64,000 nucleotides of DNA, taken from Butyricimonas faecihominis (lineage in GTDB: Bacteria; Bacteroidota; Bacteroidia; Bacteroidales; Marinifilaceae). The stretch is taken from contig NZ_AP028155.1 of NCBI RefSeq assembly GCF_033096445.1, positions 3,167,880 through 3,231,879 of the forward strand. The letters run 5' to 3'. Positions 18,700 to 26,738 of this stretch are shown here, in pieces. The translations under genes were made by a program, and so were the position numbers. The notes beneath the pieces were generated by a model. The model was not told where the DNA came from. It did not search any database and was given only the letters and a program-made list of their open reading frames with translations. Each line of letters begins with the position of its first letter. Within the stretch, counting starts at the first letter, position 1.

Positions 18700-19104
18700 G
18701 GATTTTCACCTCTCTGGTTGTTTATATTGAATAGACAGCCATAGAGGTGAATTGTAGAATGGTTATATATTAAGAGTGATTGCAAGCTATTCACCTTGAA
18801 ATTTAATACTTTTGTCATACAGCCACCCCTGTTGAGCGTTTGTAGAATGCTAATTATTATTTACATTTGTGGTGTCCTTTGGAGTGATCTAGGGGGCAGA
18901 CATATTAATAAGAAGTGTTTGGTTTTATCCTTTACAAGAAAATCGCCAATTTTTAAGTTACAGGGATAAACGGTACAAACGCTCATGCTTGCCATATATA
19001 ATTTCTCAATATATAATGGTTTAGTGTGGGGTGGCTGTTTATTTGTAACTGGGTGTTTGGCGATAACCTACACAAGTCAATGTAATGAATTGATAATTAA
19101 AATA

Positions 19105-19180
19105 AAAAGCCCGCTTGTTATGAAAGCGGGTAACAATCCAGTAACAAAACGGCCATTTTTATTGCCTTTGGCGGGCTTTT
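19105..19180. terminator. Bidirectional terminator-like structure
   Basis: AAAAGCCCGC (19105-19114) pairs with GCGGGCTTTT (19171-19180), or alternatively with GCGGG at 19126-19130. Two mutually exclusive hairpins share one arm, and T-runs occur on both strands. Confidence 0.55.
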
Positions 19181-19418
19181 CTGATACAAATATATGAAAA
19201 CATTTGAAGTCCCCAAAATAAACCTACCGATGAGGTGCCAGTAAACGGTTACCGATTCAGTAACCCAATTACCCAAGACTACACGACTTGACACGTGAAA
19301 TGATGTCTATTAGACACTACGGTAAAAACCGGGTAACAAAAACGTGGGTATTTTGTTACTCGTTTAAATTTGACGTGTCAGGTTTTATCAGGTTCTCGCT
19401 TGATTTCTCAAATAAAAA

Positions 19419-19443
19419 TCCCCGGCCATGATTGAACCGGGGA
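19419..19443 (-). terminator. Rho-independent terminator of the element 2 operon
   Basis: On the minus strand, stem TCCCCGG / CCGGGGA with an 11-nt loop is followed by TTTTTATTT. It lies 24 nt downstream of the stop codon at 19467. Confidence 0.85.
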
Positions 19444-19466
19444 CGCTTACAAACAGGATGGTGGTA

Positions 19467-19850
19467 CTAGTATCTATTCAGGAAATCCTTAATCCGTTTC
19501 AGGTTACCGGGTTCACAATAAAGGTTTACCAGTTCTATTTTGTTGCTTGAAACGGATATACTTCCCGATTCTTCCAGCCTAAAAATGAAGTGATCATCAC
19601 CAAAATACCATTTACACACCTTGTCACCGTTATCATTGAAAATTGACGGTTTGCAGACGGTTTTAATGTAATCGTTAATGATTATGCCATTCTCGGCCTG
19701 TATGAAAATTTGTCTCTCTTGTTGCACGAGTACAAACACCCTATGCCCGTTAAAATTGTCGGCATAGAATGTCGTGGTTTCATCTTCATAGATTTTTTCT
19801 AGATTGCACGGCCAATTTTTTAGCCCCGTGTGCGTGTCTTGTGATTCCAT
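19467..19850 (-). CDS. Unrecognised 127-residue protein of element 2
   Basis: The start was chosen at MESQDTHTG (19850), because the longer frame overlaps the upstream gene. It is a small soluble protein with several tryptophans, predicted mostly beta (TTTFYADNFNGHRVFVLVQQERQIFIQAENGIIIN). It lies 12 nt after the 126-residue gene and before a strong terminator, so it is the last gene of the minus-strand operon. No family is recognised. Confidence 0.6.
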   Translation of the reverse strand: MESQDTHTGLKNWPCNLEKIYEDETTTFYADNFNGHRVFVLVQQERQIFIQAENGIIINDYIKTVCKPSIFNDNGDKVCKWYFGDDHFIFRLEESGSISVSSNKIELVNLYCEPGNLKRIKDFLNRY

Positions 19851-19861
19851 TTTGATGATGT

Positions 19862-20242
19862 TTAAATAATTCCCCTGTAATCCCATCCATTAACATCATT
19901 GTCATACTTGATGCCACACCTGCCCCACAAGGTCACGTGATCAGAATAACATTCATTTTGTAAATCTGTAATACATTGTATCAACTCTACAATGATACTT
20001 GCATAGCCTCGTTCCATGAAATCCTTTTCTTGCACACCCGATTCCAGACAGTACAATAAAGTATTCACAAGCACGTCAAAGCCTCCCACTTCTAGCACCT
20101 TTTTACCAAATACTGCCAGCTCGTCACGCTGATCTTGTGTTAACTTGTCGATCTTGTCAAAACGAGATGGACGGTCATAAACTCTTTTCACGTGTTCTTG
20201 CTCTTTCTTGTCCTCGTGGACGGTTAATTGTGTTGTTTCCAT
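19862..20242 (-). CDS. Unrecognised 126-residue protein of element 2
   Basis: A charged, mostly helical protein (VYDRPSRFDKIDKLTQDQRDELAVFGKKVLEVGGFDVLVNTLLYCLE). It has no signal peptide or membrane segment. Its gene is followed within 12 nt by the 127-residue gene. Upstream is the 850-nt repeat-rich region. The function is unknown. Confidence 0.6.
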   Translation of the reverse strand: METTQLTVHEDKKEQEHVKRVYDRPSRFDKIDKLTQDQRDELAVFGKKVLEVGGFDVLVNTLLYCLESGVQEKDFMERGYASIIVELIQCITDLQNECYSDHVTLWGRCGIKYDNDVNGWDYRGII

Positions 20243-20442
20243 AACTTAAAGATTTTAGGAATAAAAATGCCCATTGTTTAGGTGTCCTCGGTTCTTTAAG
20301 TCACCGTGTGGGCGTTTCCACTACCACCACCATACAACGGGCAAAATACGTTCATTACAACCGCTTTAGGCGGTCGCTTAAAGATTTAGGGATAGCAAAT
20401 CTAGTTATCATCTTCATGTAATCAAAATTTAATTCAAAAAAA

Positions 20443-20481
20443 TATAAGGTTTTATAAGGTTCTGAGGTTTTATGAGGTTCT
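20443..20481. repeat. Direct repeat, two copies of AGGTTTTATAAGGTTCT
   Basis: Two adjacent 18-19-bp units of pattern AGGTTTTATrAGGTTCT, in which the half AGGTT itself repeats every 9-10 bp, giving four AGGTT boxes on one face of the helix. Confidence 0.6.
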
Positions 20482-20750
20482 GGTGTATGTTTTTCTTCTC
20501 GCTTTCACGGGAAATCCCCGGCAACTTTCTCCATTGACTTTTTTGTTACAAGTTATAAGAAAAAGGACGTGCAAGTTCTTGCTTGACTTGTCCTTTACAC
20601 GAGAGAAGAAAAAGACAGGAAAGTTTATCACGATCTTTTTGTTGTTGCCCGTGAAGAAAATCCCCGGTTCTTTAAAATCAATACTTGAATGATGAAAAAA
20701 TTATTATTTCCAATATTGCCGTTATGATTGTTGAAAATATGCTTTTACCC

Positions 20751-20925
20751 TTGACCTACCCTTGCCCCTTTTATCCTTGTCCTAACCTTGTCCTATTTTT
20801 TGTTCACCCCTTGCCGTGATCTTGCCGTGATTCTCGCTCTACCCTTGCGGTAATCTTGTGGTAACCCTTACCGTGATCTTACCGTGATTTCTTGCATCTC
20901 TCACCGTGATCTCACCGTTGTACCA
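20751..20925. repeat. Iteron-like array (CCGTGATC / CCTTGnCC units)
   Basis: TTGCCGTGATC, TTGCCGTGATT, TTGCGGTAATC, TTGTGGTAACC, TTACCGTGATC, TTACCGTGATT, TCACCGTGATC and TCACCG follow one another. They are mostly 11 bp apart, about one helical turn. Upstream, CCTTGACCT, CCTTGCCCC, CCTTGTCCT and CCTTGTCCT extend the series. The pattern is typical of initiator-binding iterons. Confidence 0.6.
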
Positions 20926-21091
20926 CCGGGAAAGCGTGGATGAGAGGAAAGCCCGTTTTATCATGCAACCTCAAACAAGCCCATTTTAAAGTATCAATCA
21001 TCACGACACGATAAAAATTATCATATCCACGCCTCAAAATGCCTCAAATGGAGGGGAACGGGCTTTAAATCGTGTTTTCATGTATCGTTGC

Positions 21092-21358
21092 TTAATCTTT
21101 TGTCACCTGTCTAATCATTCCATCGTCTCCAAACATATCAACGCCGGGATGATCTTTCTTGTACTCGTTGATGTAATCCAACCCCTCATCGGTTCCCAGA
21201 AACTCCTTAAAACTACTCCCAAAACCCAAGATCCTGACAACATCATCGGCATTGAAAAATATCTCCATGGTTTTTTTGTCTTGAATCACTTGTACCGGGG
21301 TGTCTTGAAAGTGATCCATGAAATAAATGTAGTTTTTATCCTCTCCCGTTTTTTGCAT
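21092..21358 (-). CDS. Small BRO-N-like protein
   Basis: An 88-residue protein. The segment KKTMEIFFNADDVVRILGFGSSFKEFL (~28-54) resembles the BRO-N/KilA-like pattern 'wf.a.Dva..LGy'. These domains are DNA-binding modules of phage antirepressors; here only the N-terminal domain is present. An operator copy (21441-21462) lies 83 nt upstream of the start. A regulatory role in element 2 is likely but not shown. Confidence 0.55.
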   Translation of the reverse strand: MQKTGEDKNYIYFMDHFQDTPVQVIQDKKTMEIFFNADDVVRILGFGSSFKEFLGTDEGLDYINEYKKDHPGVDMFGDDGMIRQVTKD

Positions 21359-21440
21359 GGTGTATTGTTTTTTTGTTCTTGTTTCAAAATATCATTTTAA
21401 CACTTGATGTATTTTTGGTCATTCATCCCGATTTATTAAT

Positions 21441-21462
21441 TTGTTACCAAATTTTGGGTACA
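21441..21462. promoter_or_regulatory. Rep-operator-like repeat, copy A
   Basis: TTGTTACCAAATTTTGGGTA followed by CA, with an inner palindrome CCAAATTTTGG. It is identical to the 22-bp copy at 22546-22567. It lies upstream of the BRO-N-like gene. Confidence 0.6.
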
Positions 21463-21567
21463 TCTACCACTTATTATAAGACACCCTAACGATATTTTTC
21501 CATGTTCTGTTTCTCTCTTGATCTGCAATTATGTTAATAATATCATTCTTACTTTTAACGATACACT

Positions 21568-21589
21568 TGTACCCAATTTTTGATAACAA
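21568..21589. promoter_or_regulatory. Rep-operator-like repeat, inverted degenerate copy B
   Basis: TGTACCCAATTTTTGATAAC followed by AA is the reverse complement of the 22-bp repeat with about five changes. It lies 22 nt beyond the stop codon of the replication initiator. Confidence 0.5.
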
Positions 21590-21610
21590 CTTGCATACTA
21601 CCCGTGGGAA

Positions 21611-22546
21611 CTACACGTAAACCCCCACGTTTTTAATCTCATCGTCTAGTTCCCTGACTAGTTCATCGGAAACGGTCACGCCCGCTTTGGTTGCCACGTC
21701 TTGTATTTTCTTCTTTAATCGAGTGTAGCTTTTCCGGTCATCAAAAACTTTAGCCTCTTTCAATTCTTCCATGAAAGCCGCTATTTGTGTCTGGTCGCTC
21801 TGGTTGATAAGACGAGCAACCAACACGTCAAAAGCATCTGAAACGGTTTTAATCTCGCTCATAATATCTGTTTTTACTTGGTTCAACTTGGATATTGCAA
21901 AATAGTTTTCTTGGTATTTTTTCACCATCAGGCGGTAAAACCCGTTTTCTGATAGGGTTGAGGCAACAACCTCCGGCACGTTCATTTGTTGTGGTAGTCG
22001 CCCGTTAAACCTCATTTCATACTTTAACAAGTTGGCATCGTCAAAGCCATCAGGCAAAACCATCCCTTTAACCCCTGCATCGGCTTTCTTGTCATAGAAA
22101 GCTAGTACCTTGTGTTGACGTGGGCTTTTGGGCTTGTAGTAAAGCGTTCCCACGTCAAAATGATACCTTAGCAACTTTGGTGTGTCTCCCAATTTTGAAA
22201 GGTAACTCTCTACCGGGTGTCTCATCACAAAAACTTGCCCAAATTCCATGCTTGTAACCCTAGCATCGGAAACATCCAAATGCAGACAGTCTGATAGCTT
22301 TGTTATCGCTTGTCTCGTCCCGTGCCTGTCTAACGGGTAAATGTTGTTTGGATAAATAAACTTTGCCAAACTCCCTATTATAGAGATTCCACCCGTGTAA
22401 ACAGACACTTTCAACCCCTCTAGGCTACCAAAAGTGCAAACCTCTCCCGTTTCATGATCCACGTGATCTTTTGCTTTATCAAGGAAATTACTAACATCGG
22501 GGGTGTCCCTTGTCCTCATCACCCATAACTTCACCTTGTCGTACAT
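21611..22546 (-). CDS. Phage/plasmid replication initiator, gene II/X type
   Basis: About 311 residues from ATG at 22546 (the longer frame begins with TTG inside the operator). The N-terminus MYDKVKLWVMRTRDTPDV and the segments YTGGISIIGSLAKFIYPNN, SDARVTSMEFGQVFVMRHPVESYLSKLG and HKVLAFYDKKAD match the replication proteins of filamentous phages and small rolling-circle elements (gene II/X family; Phage_CRI/Phage_X domains). The tyrosine in the VLAFYDKK region is a candidate catalytic residue. Its start codon touches a 22-bp repeat that also occurs downstream, which suggests self-control. It probably initiates rolling-circle replication of element 2. Confidence 0.78.
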   Translation of the reverse strand: MYDKVKLWVMRTRDTPDVSNFLDKAKDHVDHETGEVCTFGSLEGLKVSVYTGGISIIGSLAKFIYPNNIYPLDRHGTRQAITKLSDCLHLDVSDARVTSMEFGQVFVMRHPVESYLSKLGDTPKLLRYHFDVGTLYYKPKSPRQHKVLAFYDKKADAGVKGMVLPDGFDDANLLKYEMRFNGRLPQQMNVPEVVASTLSENGFYRLMVKKYQENYFAISKLNQVKTDIMSEIKTVSDAFDVLVARLINQSDQTQIAAFMEELKEAKVFDDRKSYTRLKKKIQDVATKAGVTVSDELVRELDDEIKNVGVYV

Positions 22547-22567
22547 TGTTACCAAATTTTGGGTACA
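22546..22567. promoter_or_regulatory. Rep-operator-like repeat, copy C, abutting the rep start codon
   Basis: The same 22 bp as copy A. It overlaps the first base of the rep ATG and covers the expected ribosome-binding region, so a bound protein would block rep expression. Confidence 0.6.
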
Positions 22568-22576
22568 AGTTACATA

Positions 22577-23131
22577 TTACCGGGTCTGGGTTTCCACCCG
22601 TTTTGCTTGCTCCCTTAAAGCCTTTATCGCCTCGTCAAAACCTCCTATCATGAGTTGTTTGCAATATGAAGCGATCAATACTTTTGCTCCCTCTAGTACA
22701 ATCAACTCTATAATATCGGGTTTGATTTGATCTTTGGTCGTTGTCGCTGTTTTATCTTGATGAATAATGAAGAGAAAACCGTCATCCCGGTATTCAAAAA
22801 ACGGATTAGACTTTTTATCTTTAGAGTAGTTTTTGTCTGCCAGAGGATAACCATAAGCGTAACCGCTTAGTTTCCCATTAATGAAATACTCTTTTAACCC
22901 AGTAAAATTGAGGCTGTTTTTAGCCTGTAATTTCATAGATGGGGCGTTGTCTTTCTTGCTGCCGCTATCCTTGCTCACCTGTAAATACATTGATACCTTG
23001 CCGTCCCTGCCTGTTATTTTTTCCATCGGTGGGTAATACCCCGCCTCGGTTGTTATTACGTATTTGGGTATTTTCCCGGATCCCGTGCAATCTTCCATTT
23101 TGGCGTAATAACGTATATTGGGAGTGATCAT
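22577..23131 (-). CDS. Unrecognised 184-residue protein (possible ssDNA-binding or replication accessory)
   Basis: Translationally coupled to the upstream HTH gene by a 4-nt ATGA overlap, and lying 30 nt before rep. The first half is predicted beta-rich (ITPNIRYYAKMEDC...KYVITTEAGYYPPMEKITGRDGKVSMYLQVSKD) and the C-terminus is helical (GGFDEAIKALREQAKRVETQTR). The position between excisionase-like HTH and gene II/X initiator matches the single-strand-binding protein slot of filamentous-phage-like elements, but no sequence motif proves this. Confidence 0.6.
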   Translation of the reverse strand: MITPNIRYYAKMEDCTGSGKIPKYVITTEAGYYPPMEKITGRDGKVSMYLQVSKDSGSKKDNAPSMKLQAKNSLNFTGLKEYFINGKLSGYAYGYPLADKNYSKDKKSNPFFEYRDDGFLFIIHQDKTATTTKDQIKPDIIELIVLEGAKVLIASYCKQLMIGGFDEAIKALREQAKRVETQTR

Positions 23132-23415
23132 AGCGTGCCTCCCTTCTGTTTACCCGTTACAACGTAGTTAACCGCTTTTTGCCCCGTCTCTTGTTGCGTG
23201 GCAACCCGGTTCTGTTTCATCCACGCCTCTAACTCTATCCGGTCAAAGTAGATTTGCTTGCCGTTGGGCTTGTAAAATGGTATCTGGTGGGTACACGTTA
23301 GGCGGTACAGGTGTGATTTACTTAACCCTGTCAATAACGCTGCATCTTCCAATGTTAGCACGTTTTTAGCGGCCAACAATGAATAGACTAAAATTTGATC
23401 TATCTTTTCTTCCAT
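23128..23415 (-). CDS. Excisionase-like helix-turn-helix protein
   Basis: A 95-residue protein with a MerR/Xis-type winged HTH: LTLEDAALLTGLSKSHLYRLTCTHQIPFYKPNGKQIYFDRIELEAWMKQNR (~20-70), the HTH_17 pattern of element excisionases. It overlaps the next gene by 4 nt. It probably controls the element 2 operon or directs excision together with the now truncated integrase. Confidence 0.85.
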   Translation of the reverse strand: MEEKIDQILVYSLLAAKNVLTLEDAALLTGLSKSHLYRLTCTHQIPFYKPNGKQIYFDRIELEAWMKQNRVATQQETGQKAVNYVVTGKQKGGTL

Positions 23416-23583
23416 TGTCTTTCATTTTGTGACATTGGAACTATGTACACTTGCCCCTCTGCCTGTTAAACATGGTGCAAACATAAACATGAAAATCAAA
23501 TGTATAGCAATCAATAAAATAGCACTTAATAGCCACTTTGTTTGTGTCTATTAAATGCTACTAAATGCTTCTTTTAAAGTCCA
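23416..23583. other. Short intergenic gap
   Basis: 168 nt. Several AATGCTACTAAATGCTTCTTTT-type short repeats (TAAATGCT twice, near 23555) are seen; nothing else is recognised. Confidence 0.3.
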
Positions 23584-24969
23584 CTAGCTGGATAACAGGG
23601 CTTGCTTCATGCCATCTATCTCATCGTTGGTAAATCTATTATTCTCATTGATATATTTATTGTAGTTGCTTCTATTTCCAATGTTGCCAAACTCATCTTC
23701 TACAGCCTTGAAAGTGGGTTTTGTTATCCAGCCGATTTGTATCGCTACTTTCATTATCAAAGCTACCTCTTTGCCTTTTTTCCCGTTCATAACATCGTGT
23801 AAAGTCTGGAGCTTATCAACGTTTTGCAAGCAATCTCTAAATGTTTTACTTTGTCGCCCCCGTTGGGTTACTTTATCTTGTTTACTTAGTAAATCATTCT
23901 CATCAGTCGTTTTTATGTCACTTGTGGATTTTTTCAACATCCTTTTGGCTCCATTCTCTCCATCAACAATAAAGCTACAATCTGTTTGTTTTTCAAAAAG
24001 GCTATTTTGTACAATTTTCCCTACTTCAGTTGAATATAGATAGTCACAAAGCGGTTTAAGCCTCTTTTTATCATTCTCTCCCCATCTAAAATAGCAAAAA
24101 CTTATTTCTTTTTTCATTAGCTGTTCCCCTATCCATTGAACAAGGCTACACGCTTCATTATAACCGTTATCACCCTTTTTCAAGTCCACATTTTCAAACC
24201 ATTTTACAAGCCCCTGTAATAACAGTATTTGCAGAAGCAGTCCAAATCCCGGTATATCATCCAGCCCTTTTAAAGTCTTTGATATGTGGTTTCTTATTTT
24301 GTTGGGCTTATCTGTGTTATCCCTAATGAAACATATCAAACTCTTTATAACTTTCAAATAATATTCCCTTATTGTGTCATTTTCCAGCACACTATCCACA
24401 ACTCCATAGTTTTGTAAATCCCTATAAAGAGGCTCTAAACTACACTTAATCCCATAGGCTTCTATATCAAACCATTCATCTAAACTTTCATCTTCTTCTG
24501 GAATGTCGGTTATGTTACCATATAGTCCTTTTCCCTCTTTAGCATCGGTTTCAAGTATTGGATTTATCACGTTATCCATTATTTCTTTTGGTGCCAAAAT
24601 CCTTATCGGTACAAATTGCCACTCGTTAGGACTATGTGGCTCTTCTTGTATCTTTTCATGTTGTTGCATCGCAAAGATTTCTAAACCTTTAGCCTGTATC
24701 TTCTTTCCCTCAATCATTATTTGATTGTTTCTTTTGAAAGCCTTGCAAAAAGCCTCATCGTTGCTATGTCCTGTTATTTCAAGTGCCTTATTTATTATAT
24801 CTTCATTCTCGGTATAAGGGTGTTGAGGCGTAAATGTTTCTTCCATTCCATCTAATACCTCAAAGACTTTAGCAAAACCCTCTCTTGGTAGTTGCTCTTG
24901 TTCATCACACAAAGCCTCAAATCTGGCTTGAAGTTCTTCAAGTGTCTGTTTTTCTACCTTTTTATCCAT
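23584..24969 (-). CDS. Unrecognised 461-residue protein next to the element 2 integrase
   Basis: The start was set at MDKKVEKQT (24969), 14 nt after the integrase stop; a longer frame starting at 25002 overlaps the integrase. It is a soluble, mostly helical protein. The C-terminal part (GKKGKEVALIMKVAIQIGWITKPTFKAVEDEFGNIGNRSNYNKYI) looks like an HTH or capping domain that I have seen only as 'hypothetical' next to Bacteroidetes integrases. It is probably co-transcribed with the integrase and may aid integration or be cargo. Confidence 0.65.
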   Translation of the reverse strand: MDKKVEKQTLEELQARFEALCDEQEQLPREGFAKVFEVLDGMEETFTPQHPYTENEDIINKALEITGHSNDEAFCKAFKRNNQIMIEGKKIQAKGLEIFAMQQHEKIQEEPHSPNEWQFVPIRILAPKEIMDNVINPILETDAKEGKGLYGNITDIPEEDESLDEWFDIEAYGIKCSLEPLYRDLQNYGVVDSVLENDTIREYYLKVIKSLICFIRDNTDKPNKIRNHISKTLKGLDDIPGFGLLLQILLLQGLVKWFENVDLKKGDNGYNEACSLVQWIGEQLMKKEISFCYFRWGENDKKRLKPLCDYLYSTEVGKIVQNSLFEKQTDCSFIVDGENGAKRMLKKSTSDIKTTDENDLLSKQDKVTQRGRQSKTFRDCLQNVDKLQTLHDVMNGKKGKEVALIMKVAIQIGWITKPTFKAVEDEFGNIGNRSNYNKYINENNRFTNDEIDGMKQALLSS

Positions 24970-24982
24970 ATCGCTACCCACT

Positions 24983-25171
24983 TTATTTGTTAAACACATC
25001 ATTTACAAGGTTCACCGCCTCGTCTTTTTTCTTATCCACGATCTTAGCGTAAATCTGGGTGGTTTTCACCTGTGTATGCCCTAGTAACTTGCTTGTCGTG
25101 TACAAATCTGCCCCCAACGTGAGCATCATTGTGGCAAATGTATGACGGGCAGTGTGGGAACTCATTAGCAT
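24983..25171 (-). pseudogene. C-terminal fragment of a tyrosine integrase (element 2), cut by the ICE
   Basis: Only 62 codons remain. They hold the catalytic box SHTARHTFATMMLTLGADL and LLGHTQVKTTQIYAKI, with the H-x-x-R, G-H and tyrosine residues. The coding homology stops upstream at about 25165-25171, exactly where GC-richer ICE sequence begins. The N-terminal ~340 residues are missing, so element 2 has lost its own integrase. The conserved stretch TACATTTGCC in this box resembles the CTnDOT target consensus GTAnnTTTGC in one orientation. Confidence 0.85.
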
Positions 25172-25444
25172 AGCAACATCAAATAGAACAGCGCGTTAGA
25201 AACATAATCTGTTAGAAATGAGCTACATTTCATTATCTGGCACACCTTTCTGAAACGGATTCAGACGGAATGCCGAATCGGTTCCGTTTCTTAACCGTTA
25301 ACAGGTTGTTTCGGAAACCTGCCGTGTTAACCGGATGATTGAAAAAAGTTCTCCGACGGGTTGTTTTTCTATGATACTCAGTATTTTGCGTAGCGATGAA
25401 CGCTTACATTCATAATAACTTTGCACTCAAAAAAATGTAGGCGT
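25172..25444. mobile_element. Left end (att region) of the CTnDOT-family ICE
   Basis: About 270 nt between the broken integrase and the first ICE gene. It contains a direct repeat GTTAGAAA (about 25195 and 25211), two overlapping inverted repeats (GAAACGGA...TCCGTTTC; CAGGTT...AACCTG) and, at 25416-25423, TAACTTTG, a -7 box for the integrase gene. Clustered repeats of this sort are expected as integrase arm sites. The exact end nucleotide cannot be fixed without the matching right end. Confidence 0.6.
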
Positions 25445-26674
25445 ATGAAAATTGAGAAATTCAAGGTCTTGCTGTTTTTGAAGAAGACCGAACCCGACAA
25501 GTCGGGCAAAGCTCCCATCATGGGACGCATCACATTGAACCGGACGGTGGCGCAGTTCAGCACCAAGCTCTCGTGCACGCCCAAGCTGTGGAACGTGCGT
25601 GAAAACCGTCTGGAAGGAAAGAGCCGCGAGGCGGTGGAGACCAATGCGAAAATCGAGAAACTGCTGCTGGCCATCCATGCGGCATTCAATGAATTGCAGG
25701 AACGGAAACGCGATTTCGGCGCTGCGGACGTGAGGAACCTTTTCCAGGGAAGCATGGAAACCCAGATGACCCTGCTCCGGCTGTTCGACCGGCACATCGA
25801 GGAAACGAGGGAGCGCATCGGCATCGATGTGTGCGCGTCCTCCATGAGCACCTACCATTATGCGCGGAAAACGCTCGGCGAGTTTGTCAGGAAAAAATAC
25901 AAGGTGAAGGACATCGCCTTCGGTGCGTTGAACGAACAGTTCATTCGGGAATACCAGTCCTATATCGAAGTAAAATGCGGGTATTCCAACCAGACCTCAC
26001 GGCATCATCTGGCCCTGCTGAAACGGATCTGCCGGATAGCGTACAAGGAAGGGTTCTCCGAGCGGTACCATTTCCTGCATTTCAAGATACCCAAGCAGAA
26101 GGAGACCACCCCGAAGGCGTTGAGCCGCGAGGACTTCGAGAAGCTGCGTGACTTGGAAATCCCGGAAAAGCGCCGCTCCCTCGTCCTTACGAGGGACCTG
26201 TTCCTGTTTGCCTGTTATGCCGGAACCGCCTATGCGGACACCATATCCATTACCCGCGAGAACCTCTTCACCGACGATGAAGGCAGCCTGTGGTTGAAAT
26301 ACCGACGGAAAAAGAACGAACTGACGGCGCGCGTCAAACTGCTACCCGAGGCCATTGCCCTGATAGAGAAATACCGGGACGATTTGCGGGAGACCCTGTT
26401 CCCTAACCAGCTGTACAGTACGCTTCGGGCGAACATGAAAATCCTGCGCGTGCTGGCCGGACTGACGACCGAACTCGTCTATCATATGGGAAGGCACTCG
26501 TTTGCCTCGCTTGTCACGCTCGAAGAGGGCGTGCCCATCGAGACCATCAGCAAGATGCTGGGACATAACAATATAAAGACGACCCAGATCTATGCCCGAG
26601 TCACCCCGAAAAAGCTGTTCGAGGACATGGACCGCTTCATTGAGGCGACCAAAGACCTTGAACTGGTTTTATGA
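25445..26674 (+). CDS. IntDOT-like tyrosine recombinase (ICE integrase)
   Basis: 409 residues from ATG at 25445. The N-terminal arm-binding domain contains KIEKFKVLLFLKKTEPDKSGKAPIMGRITL. The core-binding domain spans ~110-205. The catalytic domain has YHMGRHSFASLVTLEEGVP (H-x-x-R) and GHNNIKTTQIYARV (G-H, tyrosine). Where most family members have the first catalytic arginine, the segment CYAGTAYADTISI has none visible, as known for IntDOT. It is GC-rich relative to elements 1 and 2 and is the first gene of the ICE. It should carry out ICE integration and excision. Confidence 0.92.
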   Translation: MKIEKFKVLLFLKKTEPDKSGKAPIMGRITLNRTVAQFSTKLSCTPKLWNVRENRLEGKSREAVETNAKIEKLLLAIHAAFNELQERKRDFGAADVRNLFQGSMETQMTLLRLFDRHIEETRERIGIDVCASSMSTYHYARKTLGEFVRKKYKVKDIAFGALNEQFIREYQSYIEVKCGYSNQTSRHHLALLKRICRIAYKEGFSERYHFLHFKIPKQKETTPKALSREDFEKLRDLEIPEKRRSLVLTRDLFLFACYAGTAYADTISITRENLFTDDEGSLWLKYRRKKNELTARVKLLPEAIALIEKYRDDLRETLFPNQLYSTLRANMKILRVLAGLTTELVYHMGRHSFASLVTLEEGVPIETISKMLGHNNIKTTQIYARVTPKKLFEDMDRFIEATKDLELVL

Positions 26675-26738
26675 GAAAGGGTTGTAAAAACGAGATTGGA
26701 AAAAAATAAATGTAGAACATCAGCTAAAATGAACCATC

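Larger units (their letters stand above)
18700..19466. other. Intergenic boundary between element 1 and element 2
   Basis: About 770 nt without a convincing gene. The 70-codon frame at 18985 overlaps terminator sequence and was rejected. The region contains a bidirectional terminator (19105-19180), a cluster of GTTAC/GGTAAC motifs between 19125 and 19360, and the terminator of the minus-strand operon (19419-19443). It probably contains the element 1/element 2 junction. Confidence 0.5.
20243..21091. other. 850-nt repeat-rich non-coding region (candidate replication origin of element 2)
   Basis: No convincing gene is present. The region contains an 18-bp direct repeat (20443-20481), a dense array of about 11-bp CCGTGAT repeats (20811-20920, with related CCTTGnCC units from 20751), and a 10-bp inverted repeat AAAGCCCGTT / AACGGGCTTT (20948-20957 and 21057-21066). 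It lies downstream of the replication initiator in the same element. Confidence 0.5.

Noticed and set aside
18985..19197. 70-codon plus-strand frame
   Set aside because: It covers terminator arms and GTAAC motif repeats, has no ribosome site and an arbitrary composition.
25421..25444. TTG start of the integrase 8 codons earlier
   Set aside because: The TTG lies inside the promoter -7 box TAACTTTG, so the ATG at 25445 is the sensible start.
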